DNA from: SZUA-448 sp045627185
GTDB taxonomy: Bacteria > Bacillota > Clostridia > Lachnospirales > Lachnospiraceae
Assembly (NCBI GenBank): GCA_045627185.1
Contig: JAZQNE010000039.1
Coordinates: 1 to 6,752 of the forward strand
Length of the DNA: 6,752 bases
Direction of reading: 5' to 3'
How positions within the stretch are numbered: the first letter of the stretch is position 1; every line of letters begins with the position of its first letter. Positions 1 through 5,940 of the stretch are shown one piece after another. Under the pieces are notes generated by a model that saw only the letters and a program-made list of their open reading frames with translations, made no database searches and was not told where the DNA came from. The position numbers and the translations under genes were made by a program.

Positions 1-72
1 CTGAATAGAGTATACATATCCACGACCATATGTAAGTTTAGAATTGTTAATGCTATAAATATCTTTTTCCAT
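1..72 (-). CDS. Possible 5' end of an unidentified gene, cut by the window edge
   Basis: An ATG at 72 opens a frame with no stop for 24 codons up to the window edge; it begins MEKDIYSINNSKLTYGRGYV. Nothing in this fragment is recognisable, so no function is proposed. There is no Shine-Dalgarno sequence upstream (only A/T-rich bases), but a very good extended -10 promoter lies so close that its predicted +1 is the A of this ATG, so the message would be leaderless. An alternative is a second ATG at 29 in another frame (MVVDMYTLF), which would have a leader of about 43 nt but also lacks a clear ribosome binding site. It lies downstream of the terminator of the lipoprotein gene, so it would be a separate transcription unit. 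Twenty-four codons are too few to prove coding. Confidence 0.3.
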   Translation of the reverse strand, partial: MEKDIYSINNSKLTYGRGYVYSIQ

Positions 73-78
73 ATATTT

Positions 79-107
79 ATTATACCATAAGCATGGCAAA
101 AAAGCAA
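79..107 (-). promoter_or_regulatory. Extended -10 promoter reading toward the left edge
   Basis: On the minus strand there is a perfect TATAAT (79-84) preceded by TGG (85-87), the TGn extension of an extended -10 element. A weak -35 (TTGCTT, 102-107) sits 17 bp upstream. The predicted start of transcription is about position 72. It follows the terminator at 131-182, as expected for a new transcription unit. Confidence 0.55.
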
Positions 108-130
108 CCATATGTTCGATTGAATGAGTG

Positions 131-182
131 AAAAAATCGGCTGCCTAACTCACGACTAAAGTCACAAGAATGCGGCAGCCGA
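131..182 (-). terminator. Intrinsic terminator of the lipoprotein gene, overlapping its 3' end
   Basis: The perfect 9-bp arms TCGGCTGCC (137-145) and GGCAGCCGA (174-182) pair around a 28-nt loop. On the minus strand they are followed at once by six U residues (131-136). The loop is longer than usual but contains a small inner hairpin (GACT..AGTC, 154-163), which would shorten it. The upstream arm lies inside the coding sequence, in the last codons for S-A-A-A-F-L, and the stop codon (162-164) is in the loop. Translating ribosomes would therefore cover the upstream arm. Confidence 0.75.
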
Positions 183-809
183 GCTATTCAATTCTGCAAG
201 ATATACTATCTTTTGGGTTGAAATTTCATAAATGAAAAATATACCGATATGCCCTTCAGGCACGTGATAAAGATATTTATTACCTTTAGAAGAATCTGAC
301 TCTTTAATATCCGGATTATGCACATACGCCATCCTGTATTTTCCACAATCGATCACTTTATCCACAACAGAAGAAGATTTGCCTTCAAGATATGCTTTTT
401 CTAATTCCGAAGAATTCAAAATGATGAATGCTTCCTCAGCCATATCAAGTTTTCCCGGTTCATGCTCAAGTATAGCTTCTCCTTCTGACTCTTCCGATTT
501 ATGTCCCAGCACATCTTCTGTCAAATGAATTGTCACTTGTCCGTTGCTAATCTTGTATTTTAACGTTGCATCCCAGTCGGGAATTCTGAAAATATAACTG
601 CGACGAAGTGCGGGTGACTCCACACCTACATCGATATCCCACTCAAACTGTTTCAGTTCATTTATCTTTTCAACATATGAATAACCAAACTCAGGATAAG
701 AGGCTCTTTTTCTCGTTTGTTTAGAACAACTCATAATGACAGTAATTGAAGCTAAAAAAACAACAATAATTCCAATTACGAATAAAACATTCTTTTTTTT
801 CTTAGTCAT
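162..809 (-). CDS. Unrecognised small lipoprotein-like secreted protein
   Basis: A 215-residue protein of no family I recognise. Residues 1-7 are MTKKKKN, residues 8-26 are a hydrophobic segment, and Cys28 follows in VIMSC. This resembles a lipoprotein signal with -3 Ile and -1 Ser, although Met at -2 is unusual. The rest is hydrophilic, with a cluster of acidic residues near the middle, an HNPD segment and a C-terminal part rich in aromatic and beta-type residues. It is probably anchored outside the membrane, either by lipid on Cys28 or by an uncleaved N-terminal helix. I chose the ATG at 809 because GGGAG (815-819) lies 5 nt before it; an in-frame TTG at 821 overlaps that binding site. The gene is AT-rich compared with the sugar operon and has its own promoter candidates and terminator, so it is probably not functionally tied to the operon. 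It could be a solute-sensing or envelope protein, but nothing in the sequence decides this. Confidence 0.8.
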   Translation of the reverse strand: MTKKKKNVLFVIGIIVVFLASITVIMSCSKQTRKRASYPEFGYSYVEKINELKQFEWDIDVGVESPALRRSYIFRIPDWDATLKYKISNGQVTIHLTEDVLGHKSEESEGEAILEHEPGKLDMAEEAFIILNSSELEKAYLEGKSSSVVDKVIDCGKYRMAYVHNPDIKESDSSKGNKYLYHVPEGHIGIFFIYEISTQKIVYLAELNSSAAAFL

Positions 810-814
810 TTTTT

Positions 815-819
815 CTCCC
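815..819 (-). promoter_or_regulatory. Ribosome binding site deciding the lipoprotein start
   Basis: GGGAG on the minus strand, 5 nt before the ATG at 809. It overlaps the alternative TTG start at 821, so that longer form would have no binding site of its own. Confidence 0.7.
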
Positions 820-857
820 AAACCTGAACAAAATTTTTAGTGTAAGTAAGTAAAGAG

Positions 858-886
858 ATTTTAGGCTTTACCGAGCCCCTTGTAAA
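858..886 (-). promoter_or_regulatory. Promoter candidate P1 for the lipoprotein gene
   Basis: TTTACA (881-886) and TAAAAT (858-863) on the minus strand are separated by exactly 17 bp. Each hexamer is one base from the sigma-A consensus. Transcription would start near 851, giving a leader of about 42 nt before the ATG at 809. This is the closer and more likely of two candidates. Confidence 0.55.
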
Positions 887-890
887 CAGT

Positions 891-979
891 TTTATCATAT
901 GGATAAACCCTCCCCAAATAAGTATTTATCATTGTTGATAAGAATATCATATGATAGTAATTTGACGTTATCAAGATAA
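891..979. repeat. Cluster of four TTATC/GATAA inverted repeats (operator-like)
   Basis: Four short inverted repeats of the same core occur within 89 bp: TTTATC-ATATG-GATAAA (891-907), TTATC-ATTGTT-GATAA (926-941), the perfect palindrome TATCATATGATA (945-956) and TTATC-AA-GATAA (968-979). TATCATATG is also directly repeated at 893-901 and 945-953, 52 bp apart, which is close to five helical turns. One repeat lies just upstream of the P1 -35 element; two others cover the -10 and -35 of P2. The arrangement suggests binding sites for a repressor or activator. A/T-rich sequence makes such repeats easier to find by chance, and no regulator gene is in the window. Confidence 0.4.
946..974 (-). promoter_or_regulatory. 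Promoter candidate P2 upstream of the lipoprotein gene
   Basis: TTGATA (969-974) and TATGAT (946-951) on the minus strand are separated by 17 bp. The -10 is one base and the -35 two bases from consensus. Transcription would start near 939, leaving a leader of about 130 nt. Both hexamers lie within palindromes of the TTATC/GATAA cluster, so occupancy of those sites should block this promoter. It lies just after the transporter stop codon. Confidence 0.4.
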
Positions 980-992
980 ATCAGCCTATCAT

Positions 993-2486
993 TTATCCCA
1001 AAATATCTATTGCTTTATTTTCATATGCCTCTTTCAGCTTAGCCTCTTTTTTCACCTGAAGTTCAGCCACTCTGCCCCTTGAAAGCGGGTAAGCCACAAG
1101 CAGAATCACAGCCATCAGACCGAACAGAATTGCCGGGATAAGCGTTGCAAGGTCGTACATTTTCTTCAGGTTGTCAAGTGTCTGGACAGCACCCTTTTCG
1201 TACTTGTAGTTCATCCCAAGAAGTGCACCGTTTACGCAGATGGCAGCAATTACCTGACCAAGTTTTCTGAAGAAATTGAACACGGAATATGCCGTACCGT
1301 CGTCACGGCTTCCGGACTTAACCTCAATATCATCGATGGCATCCGTTGCCATGGCCCAAACCTGCAGAACAAGCGTTGTCAGGCCGCATCCGCTGGCAAA
1401 ACAGAGCACAAGGAAAAGGAACACAAGCTTTGACGGCTCCATCCCGCGCAGGAGGAACAGCGCAAGATTTGCAAGCGATGCCACAATCATGCCGATTGAG
1501 CAGACTTCCTTCTTGCCAAACTTTCTTGCAAGCTTAGGCATGAAAAACATGAGTATAATCATGGGTGAATAGGTGCAGGCCTGGCTTGCAAGATTCATCC
1601 AGTTCGCATTGAAATAATCATTAAACAGGTAAAGGTAGAAGCTCTGCGTGAACATCTGGCCCGCTAGAAGCAGCATCGCAGCAAGACTGATTGCGATAAA
1701 CGCCTTGCTTGCAAACAGGTTCTTTATTGCCTTTGCGGCTGCGCCCTTTTTCTTTTCGCCGGGCTTTGTAATCACGCGTTCCTTGTTAAGCGCGTACGTC
1801 AGCAGAAGCAGCAGCGATGAGCACACCGACATAATGATAACGCCGATAATTACAGGTTTGTACTGCATATCGGTGATGATCTGCCCGTTTTCGCCGTAGA
1901 CAAAATTACCGGCTGCATCTGTTCTCTTCGCATATGCAAACGATGCAATCAGGAAAACCGGAACACTGCCGAGCGCAGCACCGATTGCCCTGTACACAGA
2001 CAGTTTGTTGCGTTCGCCGACATCCGTTGTAACAACCGACGCAAGCGAGCCGTAAGGAATCTGCAAAACCGTGTAACACATTCCGAACAGAACATACGTT
2101 ACAGTCGCATAAATACAAGTTCCGACGTAATTATCCGCTCCGCCAAGTCCCGGCCATTTAACAAACATCAGGATTGAAACGATTCCGAGCGGTGCAGCAA
2201 CATACAGAAACCACTGTCTGTAGCGCCCGCGTTTTCCGACCTTCACCGTATCACAGATGCGGCCCATAATCGGGTCGTTAATTGCATCCCAGACACGCGC
2301 GCCGATAAACATAAACATGATAAACAGCGGGCTGATGTTGAAAACATCGGTGTAATATTTCTGAAGAATTGACGTGACAAGGCTGAAAACCAGGCATCCG
2401 GCTGCGTCTCCCATTGCGTAGCCGATGTAATCCTTTGCTTTTAAGCCGCTTGTTTTTGCAATATATTCTGTTGATTCGTTACCCAT
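993..2486 (-). CDS. GPH-family (MelB-like) sugar:cation symporter
   Basis: A 497-residue polytopic membrane protein of the glycoside-pentoside-hexuronide:cation symporter family within the MFS fold, of usual length. It would import a sugar or small oligosaccharide with H+ or Na+. The family pattern is clear: YAMGD in helix I (residues 23-27), ARVWDAINDPIMG in helix II (63-75), IPYGSL in helix IV (143-148), TDVGERNKL (154-162), and RDDGTAYS followed by FRKLG (394-410). Asp67 and Asp71 match the helix II aspartates that bind the coupling cation in Salmonella MelB, and Lys408 probably matches its helix XI lysine. The central loop (about 236-255) is rich in lysine and the C-terminal tail is charged, both expected to face the cytoplasm. 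The gene is the third of the operon, 82 bp after the GH31 gene, with AAGGAG 8 nt before its ATG. Substrate cannot be read from the sequence; context suggests an alpha-glycosylated or beta-mannosidic oligosaccharide. Confidence 0.9.
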   Translation of the reverse strand: MGNESTEYIAKTSGLKAKDYIGYAMGDAAGCLVFSLVTSILQKYYTDVFNISPLFIMFMFIGARVWDAINDPIMGRICDTVKVGKRGRYRQWFLYVAAPLGIVSILMFVKWPGLGGADNYVGTCIYATVTYVLFGMCYTVLQIPYGSLASVVTTDVGERNKLSVYRAIGAALGSVPVFLIASFAYAKRTDAAGNFVYGENGQIITDMQYKPVIIGVIIMSVCSSLLLLLTYALNKERVITKPGEKKKGAAAKAIKNLFASKAFIAISLAAMLLLAGQMFTQSFYLYLFNDYFNANWMNLASQACTYSPMIILMFFMPKLARKFGKKEVCSIGMIVASLANLALFLLRGMEPSKLVFLFLVLCFASGCGLTTLVLQVWAMATDAIDDIEVKSGSRDDGTAYSVFNFFRKLGQVIAAICVNGALLGMNYKYEKGAVQTLDNLKKMYDLATLIPAILFGLMAVILLVAYPLSRGRVAELQVKKEAKLKEAYENKAIDILG

Positions 2487-2494
2487 TTGTCCTT

Positions 2495-2500
2495 CTCCTT
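2495..2500 (-). promoter_or_regulatory. Ribosome binding site of the symporter gene
   Basis: AAGGAG on the minus strand, 8 nt before the ATG at 2486. It is the best SD match among the genes whose start lies within the window and fixes the start at MGNESTEY. Confidence 0.75.
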
Positions 2501-2540
2501 TATGTTTCTTAGCTACTTCATGAAACTTTCACATTCCTGT

Positions 2541-2556
2541 GCGTTGTAAGCAACGC
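2541..2556 (-). other. Hairpin in the gap between the GH31 and symporter genes
   Basis: GCGTTG (2541-2546) and CAACGC (2551-2556) form a perfect 6-bp stem with a 4-nt loop, 12 bp after the GH31 stop codon. On the coding (minus) strand it is followed by ACAGGAATG, not a U tract, so it is not a standard terminator for the operon. It could be an mRNA processing or 3'-end stabilising element that sets transporter level relative to the enzymes. A second small palindrome, TGAAA-C-TTTCA, lies at 2521-2531. Confidence 0.4.
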
Positions 2557-2568
2557 CATTTTCCCTTT

Positions 2569-4812
2569 TTATTTGTCGTAAACCGCAACAACCTTCCGTT
2601 CGTCTTCGTTGTAAACCACGATGGTCTCATTCTTCTCGCAACCGTAAACGGTTATCGTTTCCGGGGTGCAGGAAACCTTGATTTCCTTAGTCCTGTATTT
2701 ACGGTCCGAAAGGTTGCTCACGCCGTCATCGGCAAAATACGTATATGTGAACTCACCGTCTTCCAAAGGATAAACCTCTAAAACCGTCTCTCCGTCATAT
2801 TTCATGGGGACAACCGAGCCGGCCTTGATGAAGTAAACCGGCATATCTTCGGGAAGATTTTGGATTGTAACCTCACCCGAATAAATTTTATCGTTCAGGA
2901 ACCACCCGCCTTTATGCTCCGGAAGCCGCACGGTTACTGAGGTTGCGCCCTCATCAAAAACAGGGCACGCAAGGATGCTGTCGCCAAAGAAGAAGCAGTC
3001 TGCTTCTGTATCATACCCGGGATATTTCAGAAAAACAGGGTAAATAATAGGGTCATGCGTGCAGACACTCCGGTACATTTCATTGTACAGATACGGAATA
3101 AAGCTCTCACGCAGGTCAAACAGCTGCTTAACCACAGGGATGATGTCCTCATAAAGCCATGGCATGGTAGGATCTCCGCCGTCTTCGTTCCATGAATGAA
3201 GCACGAAACGCGGCGTGAAGATGCCGTATTTGATCCATCTGAGCAGCAGCTCGCGAGACGGTGTCGGGCCCGCAAACCCGCCTATATCCTGGCCGAAATT
3301 GTAGAAACCGGAAAGGGACATTGTCATGGCCTGGTAATGCTGGTAGCGGAAATCCGCAAAGCCGGTATAATTGTCTCCCGTCCAAGTGGTTGCAAGCCGC
3401 TGCAGGCCGCCTATTCCGGAACGCGATACCGACATCTTTCGAGTAGAAGAATCCTGCGCTTCAAGGCTTGCCATCGTCATAAGATATGAGAACAGCGGCC
3501 TGATATCGCGTGCCTTAATCTCATGGCCAAAACCGCACGCGTAGACTTCATCGGAGGTGACATCGTATTCGTTGTTATCGTTCCAGGTGTTCAGGTACCC
3601 TTTGTCGATCAGCGACTTTTTCACGCAATCCGTCCAGAACGCATAAGCCCCGGGATTTGTGAAGTCAAGGTAACTGCCCATGCCCGTCCAGAACGGGAAA
3701 ACGTAGGGCGAGCCATCTTTGTAATGCAGGAACCAGCCTTTTTCCGCAATCTGCGCATACAGTGGATGCTCCGTCAGGAAAGCCGGCTTGATGTTTGCTA
3801 TAAATTCCACTCCATGCTGCTTAAAATGTTCCGCAAGGCCCTCCGGAGAAGGGATTTTGTCGGTATTCCAGCAGAAAACGCAGCGCTTGCCGTTGCTCAT
3901 GGAATAGCCGCTCGAAAGGTAAAAACCGCCGGCCGAAAAGCCGTATTTTTCGCACATTTCAAGGAAATGTCTGAGCTGTCTGTCGGCATCGGGGGCATCG
4001 GTGTAAGCCATGGTGGAACCGCAGTATTTAAGCGTCCATTCGGGCGGGAAGCAGTTTCTGCCGCACATTTTCGAAAAGCGGTTTACAATCTGCGGTACCG
4101 TCCCAAGGATGATGTAATACACAAGGTTTTCCTCGTTGCATCTGAACATTTTCTGGTACATGTAATAACGGTTGATTTCCTTTCCGAAGGAGAATTCGCC
4201 GTTCGAGTAAGTATCGTAATAAAGGCCGTAGGCGCCTTTGCTGTTTTCGCAGATGTAGAACGGAAGCTGCTTGTACAGCGGGTCCGATGTGCGCGCGTCA
4301 AACCCCGCAGCATCGCCGGTTGCAAGCTTGAAGCTCATTCCGTTTTTGTTCACATGACCGGTTTTGTCGCCAAGACCGAATATTTTTTCATCGTCCTCAC
4401 GTGAAATGCAGTGCATCGAACCGGGGCCGTATTCATGCTCAAAGTTGTAAGCAAGATTGTCTCTGTCGGTGTAGAGAAGCCCCTTGTCATTTGTCAGGCT
4501 CAGCCTGAAATTGCGCAGTTCCACAGCCACTTTGGTGCCGTTCAGTTCAAATTCAAGGATGCCGTCTTTTTCAACGCATTCCGGCTCTGCAAGTTCAAAG
4601 CCTTCAGTGCTAAGCTTGTCACGCCCTTCTTTGGGAACAGCGCAGCCGTCCGGTGCCACCGTGTATGTCGGCATCAGATATTCTCCGTCCCGCAATATGG
4701 CAACTCTTAAGATTGAATCAAAGAAATCAAGGCGTACCGAAACATCTCCGTCCCTGTATTTTCTGTAGGAACGGCCCGCTTCTTCAAGTTTGAAATCATG
4801 TATAAATTTCAT
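2569..4812 (-). CDS. GH31-family alpha-glycosidase, intracellular
   Basis: A 747-residue GH31 retaining alpha-glycosidase without a signal peptide, so cytoplasmic. Domains in order: N-terminal beta-sandwich (about 1-255) with FGLGDKTG (145-152) and DPLYKQLPFYI (177-187); (beta/alpha)8 barrel (about 256-585); C-terminal beta domains with ACPVFDEGA (615-623) and FIKAGSVVP (661-669). The nucleophile motif is TWNDNNEYD (409-417), giving Asp412 as nucleophile. The acid/base is Asp480 in WTGDN (477-481), and SRSGIGG (463-469) is the conserved arginine segment before it. WNDNNEY differs from the WxDMNE of classical alpha-glucosidases and the KTDFGE of YicI-type alpha-xylosidases. From memory it resembles the poorly characterised Aec37-like branch (GH31_u1), in which an alpha-1,3-glucosidase is known; this is not certain. 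I chose the ATG at 4812 because GGAG lies 8 nt before it. An in-frame start at 5001 would overlap the GH130 gene, and its 63 extra residues do not look like GH31. The gene starts 31 bp after the GH130 stop. Confidence 0.93.
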   Translation of the reverse strand: MKFIHDFKLEEAGRSYRKYRDGDVSVRLDFFDSILRVAILRDGEYLMPTYTVAPDGCAVPKEGRDKLSTEGFELAEPECVEKDGILEFELNGTKVAVELRNFRLSLTNDKGLLYTDRDNLAYNFEHEYGPGSMHCISREDDEKIFGLGDKTGHVNKNGMSFKLATGDAAGFDARTSDPLYKQLPFYICENSKGAYGLYYDTYSNGEFSFGKEINRYYMYQKMFRCNEENLVYYIILGTVPQIVNRFSKMCGRNCFPPEWTLKYCGSTMAYTDAPDADRQLRHFLEMCEKYGFSAGGFYLSSGYSMSNGKRCVFCWNTDKIPSPEGLAEHFKQHGVEFIANIKPAFLTEHPLYAQIAEKGWFLHYKDGSPYVFPFWTGMGSYLDFTNPGAYAFWTDCVKKSLIDKGYLNTWNDNNEYDVTSDEVYACGFGHEIKARDIRPLFSYLMTMASLEAQDSSTRKMSVSRSGIGGLQRLATTWTGDNYTGFADFRYQHYQAMTMSLSGFYNFGQDIGGFAGPTPSRELLLRWIKYGIFTPRFVLHSWNEDGGDPTMPWLYEDIIPVVKQLFDLRESFIPYLYNEMYRSVCTHDPIIYPVFLKYPGYDTEADCFFFGDSILACPVFDEGATSVTVRLPEHKGGWFLNDKIYSGEVTIQNLPEDMPVYFIKAGSVVPMKYDGETVLEVYPLEDGEFTYTYFADDGVSNLSDRKYRTKEIKVSCTPETITVYGCEKNETIVVYNEDERKVVAVYDK

Positions 4813-4818
4813 AATATG

Positions 4819-4824
4819 TTCTCC
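4819..4824 (-). promoter_or_regulatory. Ribosome binding site deciding the GH31 start
   Basis: GGAGAA on the minus strand, with GGAG 8 nt before the ATG at 4812, inside the 31-bp gap after the GH130 stop codon. It supports the 747-residue protein over the longer in-frame version beginning at 5001. Confidence 0.75.
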
Positions 4825-4843
4825 GTAACCCGGTTTTATTATT

Positions 4844-5842
4844 TTAATTAGATTTTTGTTGATGTCGGTCCGATTGGCACAGTACCTCCAGAAGAGTCTC
4901 AACGTCAGCTGTTGCCAGGCATTCAACCGTATCCGACGCACCGTAATATATTTTGACGGTGTTGTCAGGTTCAAGCACCATTCCACCGGGGAAAATAACA
5001 TTAGTTCGATATCCCTCTTCCGTTTCCCACTTTGTTTCAGGTGTAAGAAGCGGCTCCTTCAAAAGCCCGATAACTCTGGACGGGTCATCCTTATCAAGAA
5101 GCATCAGGCCCGCACAGTAGCGTTTCTGCCACTTTTCTTCCCAACCGTTTTTACCGCGTGCCGAGTCAAGGTCAACCCCATGAAAGACGGTGAGCCATCC
5201 CTTTTCGGTAAGAACGGGCGGCGCGCCGGGGCCAATTTTATCGTTCGCGAAGGGAACATCCTCAACGCCCAGAAGAAGCTTTGTATCTCCCCAGTATTTC
5301 AGGTCGTTCGAAAAAGAAATCCAAATATCAAAGCGATCCTTCCCGCCCCTCGAATAAACCGGGAACGGCCTTTCAAGCCTTGCAAAACGGCCACCGATTT
5401 TCTGCGGAAACAATACCATGTTTCTGTTATCAGGTGCCGTCAGATGAAGCACTTCTATGTTGTCAAAATCGTGAATATGAGCAATTCCGCCCCTGATTCC
5501 ATGGTGCGTATCAACGGCAAAGCACATATAGAGTTCATCGTCAATCACGGTAAGCCGCGGGTCATAAACCCTGGTAACATCCGAATCGTGCATGTCTTCA
5601 GGGCAAAGAAGTGTTTTTTTGCTCACCGTCCACTTTATGCCGTCATCACTTTCCGCATACCCTATTTTGCAGTGTGCGAAGGCTCTTTTTCCATCAAACC
5701 CGTAGTCATTCCTAAAAGCCATGATATACCGGCCCTGAAACTTTGCGACGCCTGCATTAAAGATGCATTCCGCCTCATAAGGCATGTCTGTTTTGTCAAG
5801 AACCGGGGCACCCCCGTTATATCTTGCAGTAAGCTGTTCCAT
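4844..5842 (-). CDS. GH130-family beta-mannoside phosphorylase (predicted)
   Basis: A 332-residue five-bladed beta-propeller enzyme of family GH130, of usual length and without a signal peptide. Family members mostly split beta-linked mannosides with inorganic phosphate, releasing alpha-mannose 1-phosphate. Motifs visible: FNAGV (28-32), FRND (43-46), YDPRL (93-97) with Asp94 as the expected catalytic acid, NRNMVLFPQK (139-148), RFARLERP (152-159), KIGPGAPPV (202-210), FHGVD (220-224) and YYGASDT (299-305). The basic and polar residues that bind phosphate in family phosphorylases appear to be kept (Arg140, Asn141, Arg158, Lys202, His221; matched from memory of the family), which argues for a phosphorylase rather than one of the GH130 hydrolases. 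The linkage (beta-1,4 or beta-1,2, to Man, Glc or GlcNAc) cannot be told. It is the first gene of the operon, about 92 nt after the predicted start of transcription. Its binding site, GGACGG 8 nt before the ATG at 5842, is only fair. The last dozen residues (CQSDRHQQKSN) look like a non-conserved tail. Confidence 0.9.
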   Translation of the reverse strand: MEQLTARYNGGAPVLDKTDMPYEAECIFNAGVAKFQGRYIMAFRNDYGFDGKRAFAHCKIGYAESDDGIKWTVSKKTLLCPEDMHDSDVTRVYDPRLTVIDDELYMCFAVDTHHGIRGGIAHIHDFDNIEVLHLTAPDNRNMVLFPQKIGGRFARLERPFPVYSRGGKDRFDIWISFSNDLKYWGDTKLLLGVEDVPFANDKIGPGAPPVLTEKGWLTVFHGVDLDSARGKNGWEEKWQKRYCAGLMLLDKDDPSRVIGLLKEPLLTPETKWETEEGYRTNVIFPGGMVLEPDNTVKIYYGASDTVECLATADVETLLEVLCQSDRHQQKSN

Positions 5843-5850
5843 GGTATTTT

Positions 5851-5856
5851 CCGTCC
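5851..5856 (-). promoter_or_regulatory. Weak ribosome binding site of the GH130 gene
   Basis: GGACGG on the minus strand, 8 nt before the ATG at 5842. It is a poorer SD match than those of the two downstream genes. I saw no better in-frame start: the protein begins just before the first family motif. Confidence 0.45.
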
Positions 5857-5917
5857 GTTTTCAAATAGTCTGTAATGCGCAAACGCGCCTAAACTGTGGT
5901 GAAAATCAACGCTGTCC

Positions 5918-5930
5918 GTCAGGCCCTGTC
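5918..5930. promoter_or_regulatory. Operator-like inverted repeat just after the operon start site
   Basis: GTCAGG-C-CCTGTC is a near-perfect inverted repeat (one mismatched pair). It lies at about +5 to +17 relative to the predicted transcription start at 5934, a classic repressor position. The elements CTGTC and AATCAA occur next to each other here (5926-5936) and again at 5904-5916 in swapped order. No regulator gene is in the window, so this is a candidate only. Confidence 0.3.
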
Positions 5931-5940
5931 AATCAAGTTA

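Noticed and set aside
810..821. TTG at 821 as the start of the lipoprotein gene
   Set aside because: It overlaps the GGGAG binding site that serves the ATG at 809 and adds only four residues.
1276..1899. Plus-strand open frames of 63-98 codons opposite the symporter gene
   Set aside because: They are antisense to conserved membrane segments of the symporter and have no family features or start signals.
2518..2559. A 13-codon open frame (MALLTTHRNVKVS) between the GH31 and symporter genes
   Set aside because: The spacing from GGGA is too short and frames of this length are common by chance; there is no attenuator partner.
3523..4404. A 293-codon open frame on the plus strand opposite the GH31 gene
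   Set aside because: It is fully antisense to the conserved catalytic part of GH31 and its product resembles nothing I recognise.
4813..5001. A 63-residue N-terminal extension of the GH31 protein
   Set aside because: It overlaps the GH130 coding sequence in another frame, does not look like GH31, and a good ribosome binding site precedes the internal ATG at 4812.
4856..5875. A 339-codon open frame on the plus strand opposite the GH130 gene
   Set aside because: The minus-strand frame has clear GH130 motifs throughout; the plus-strand product shows no domain and no sensible start signal. It is a by-product of codon bias.
5875..5894. A LacI-type operator suggested by TGCGCAAACG
   Set aside because: Only one half resembles such a site; the other half (CGCGCCTAAA) is not its inverted repeat. 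It fits a small GCGC hairpin better.
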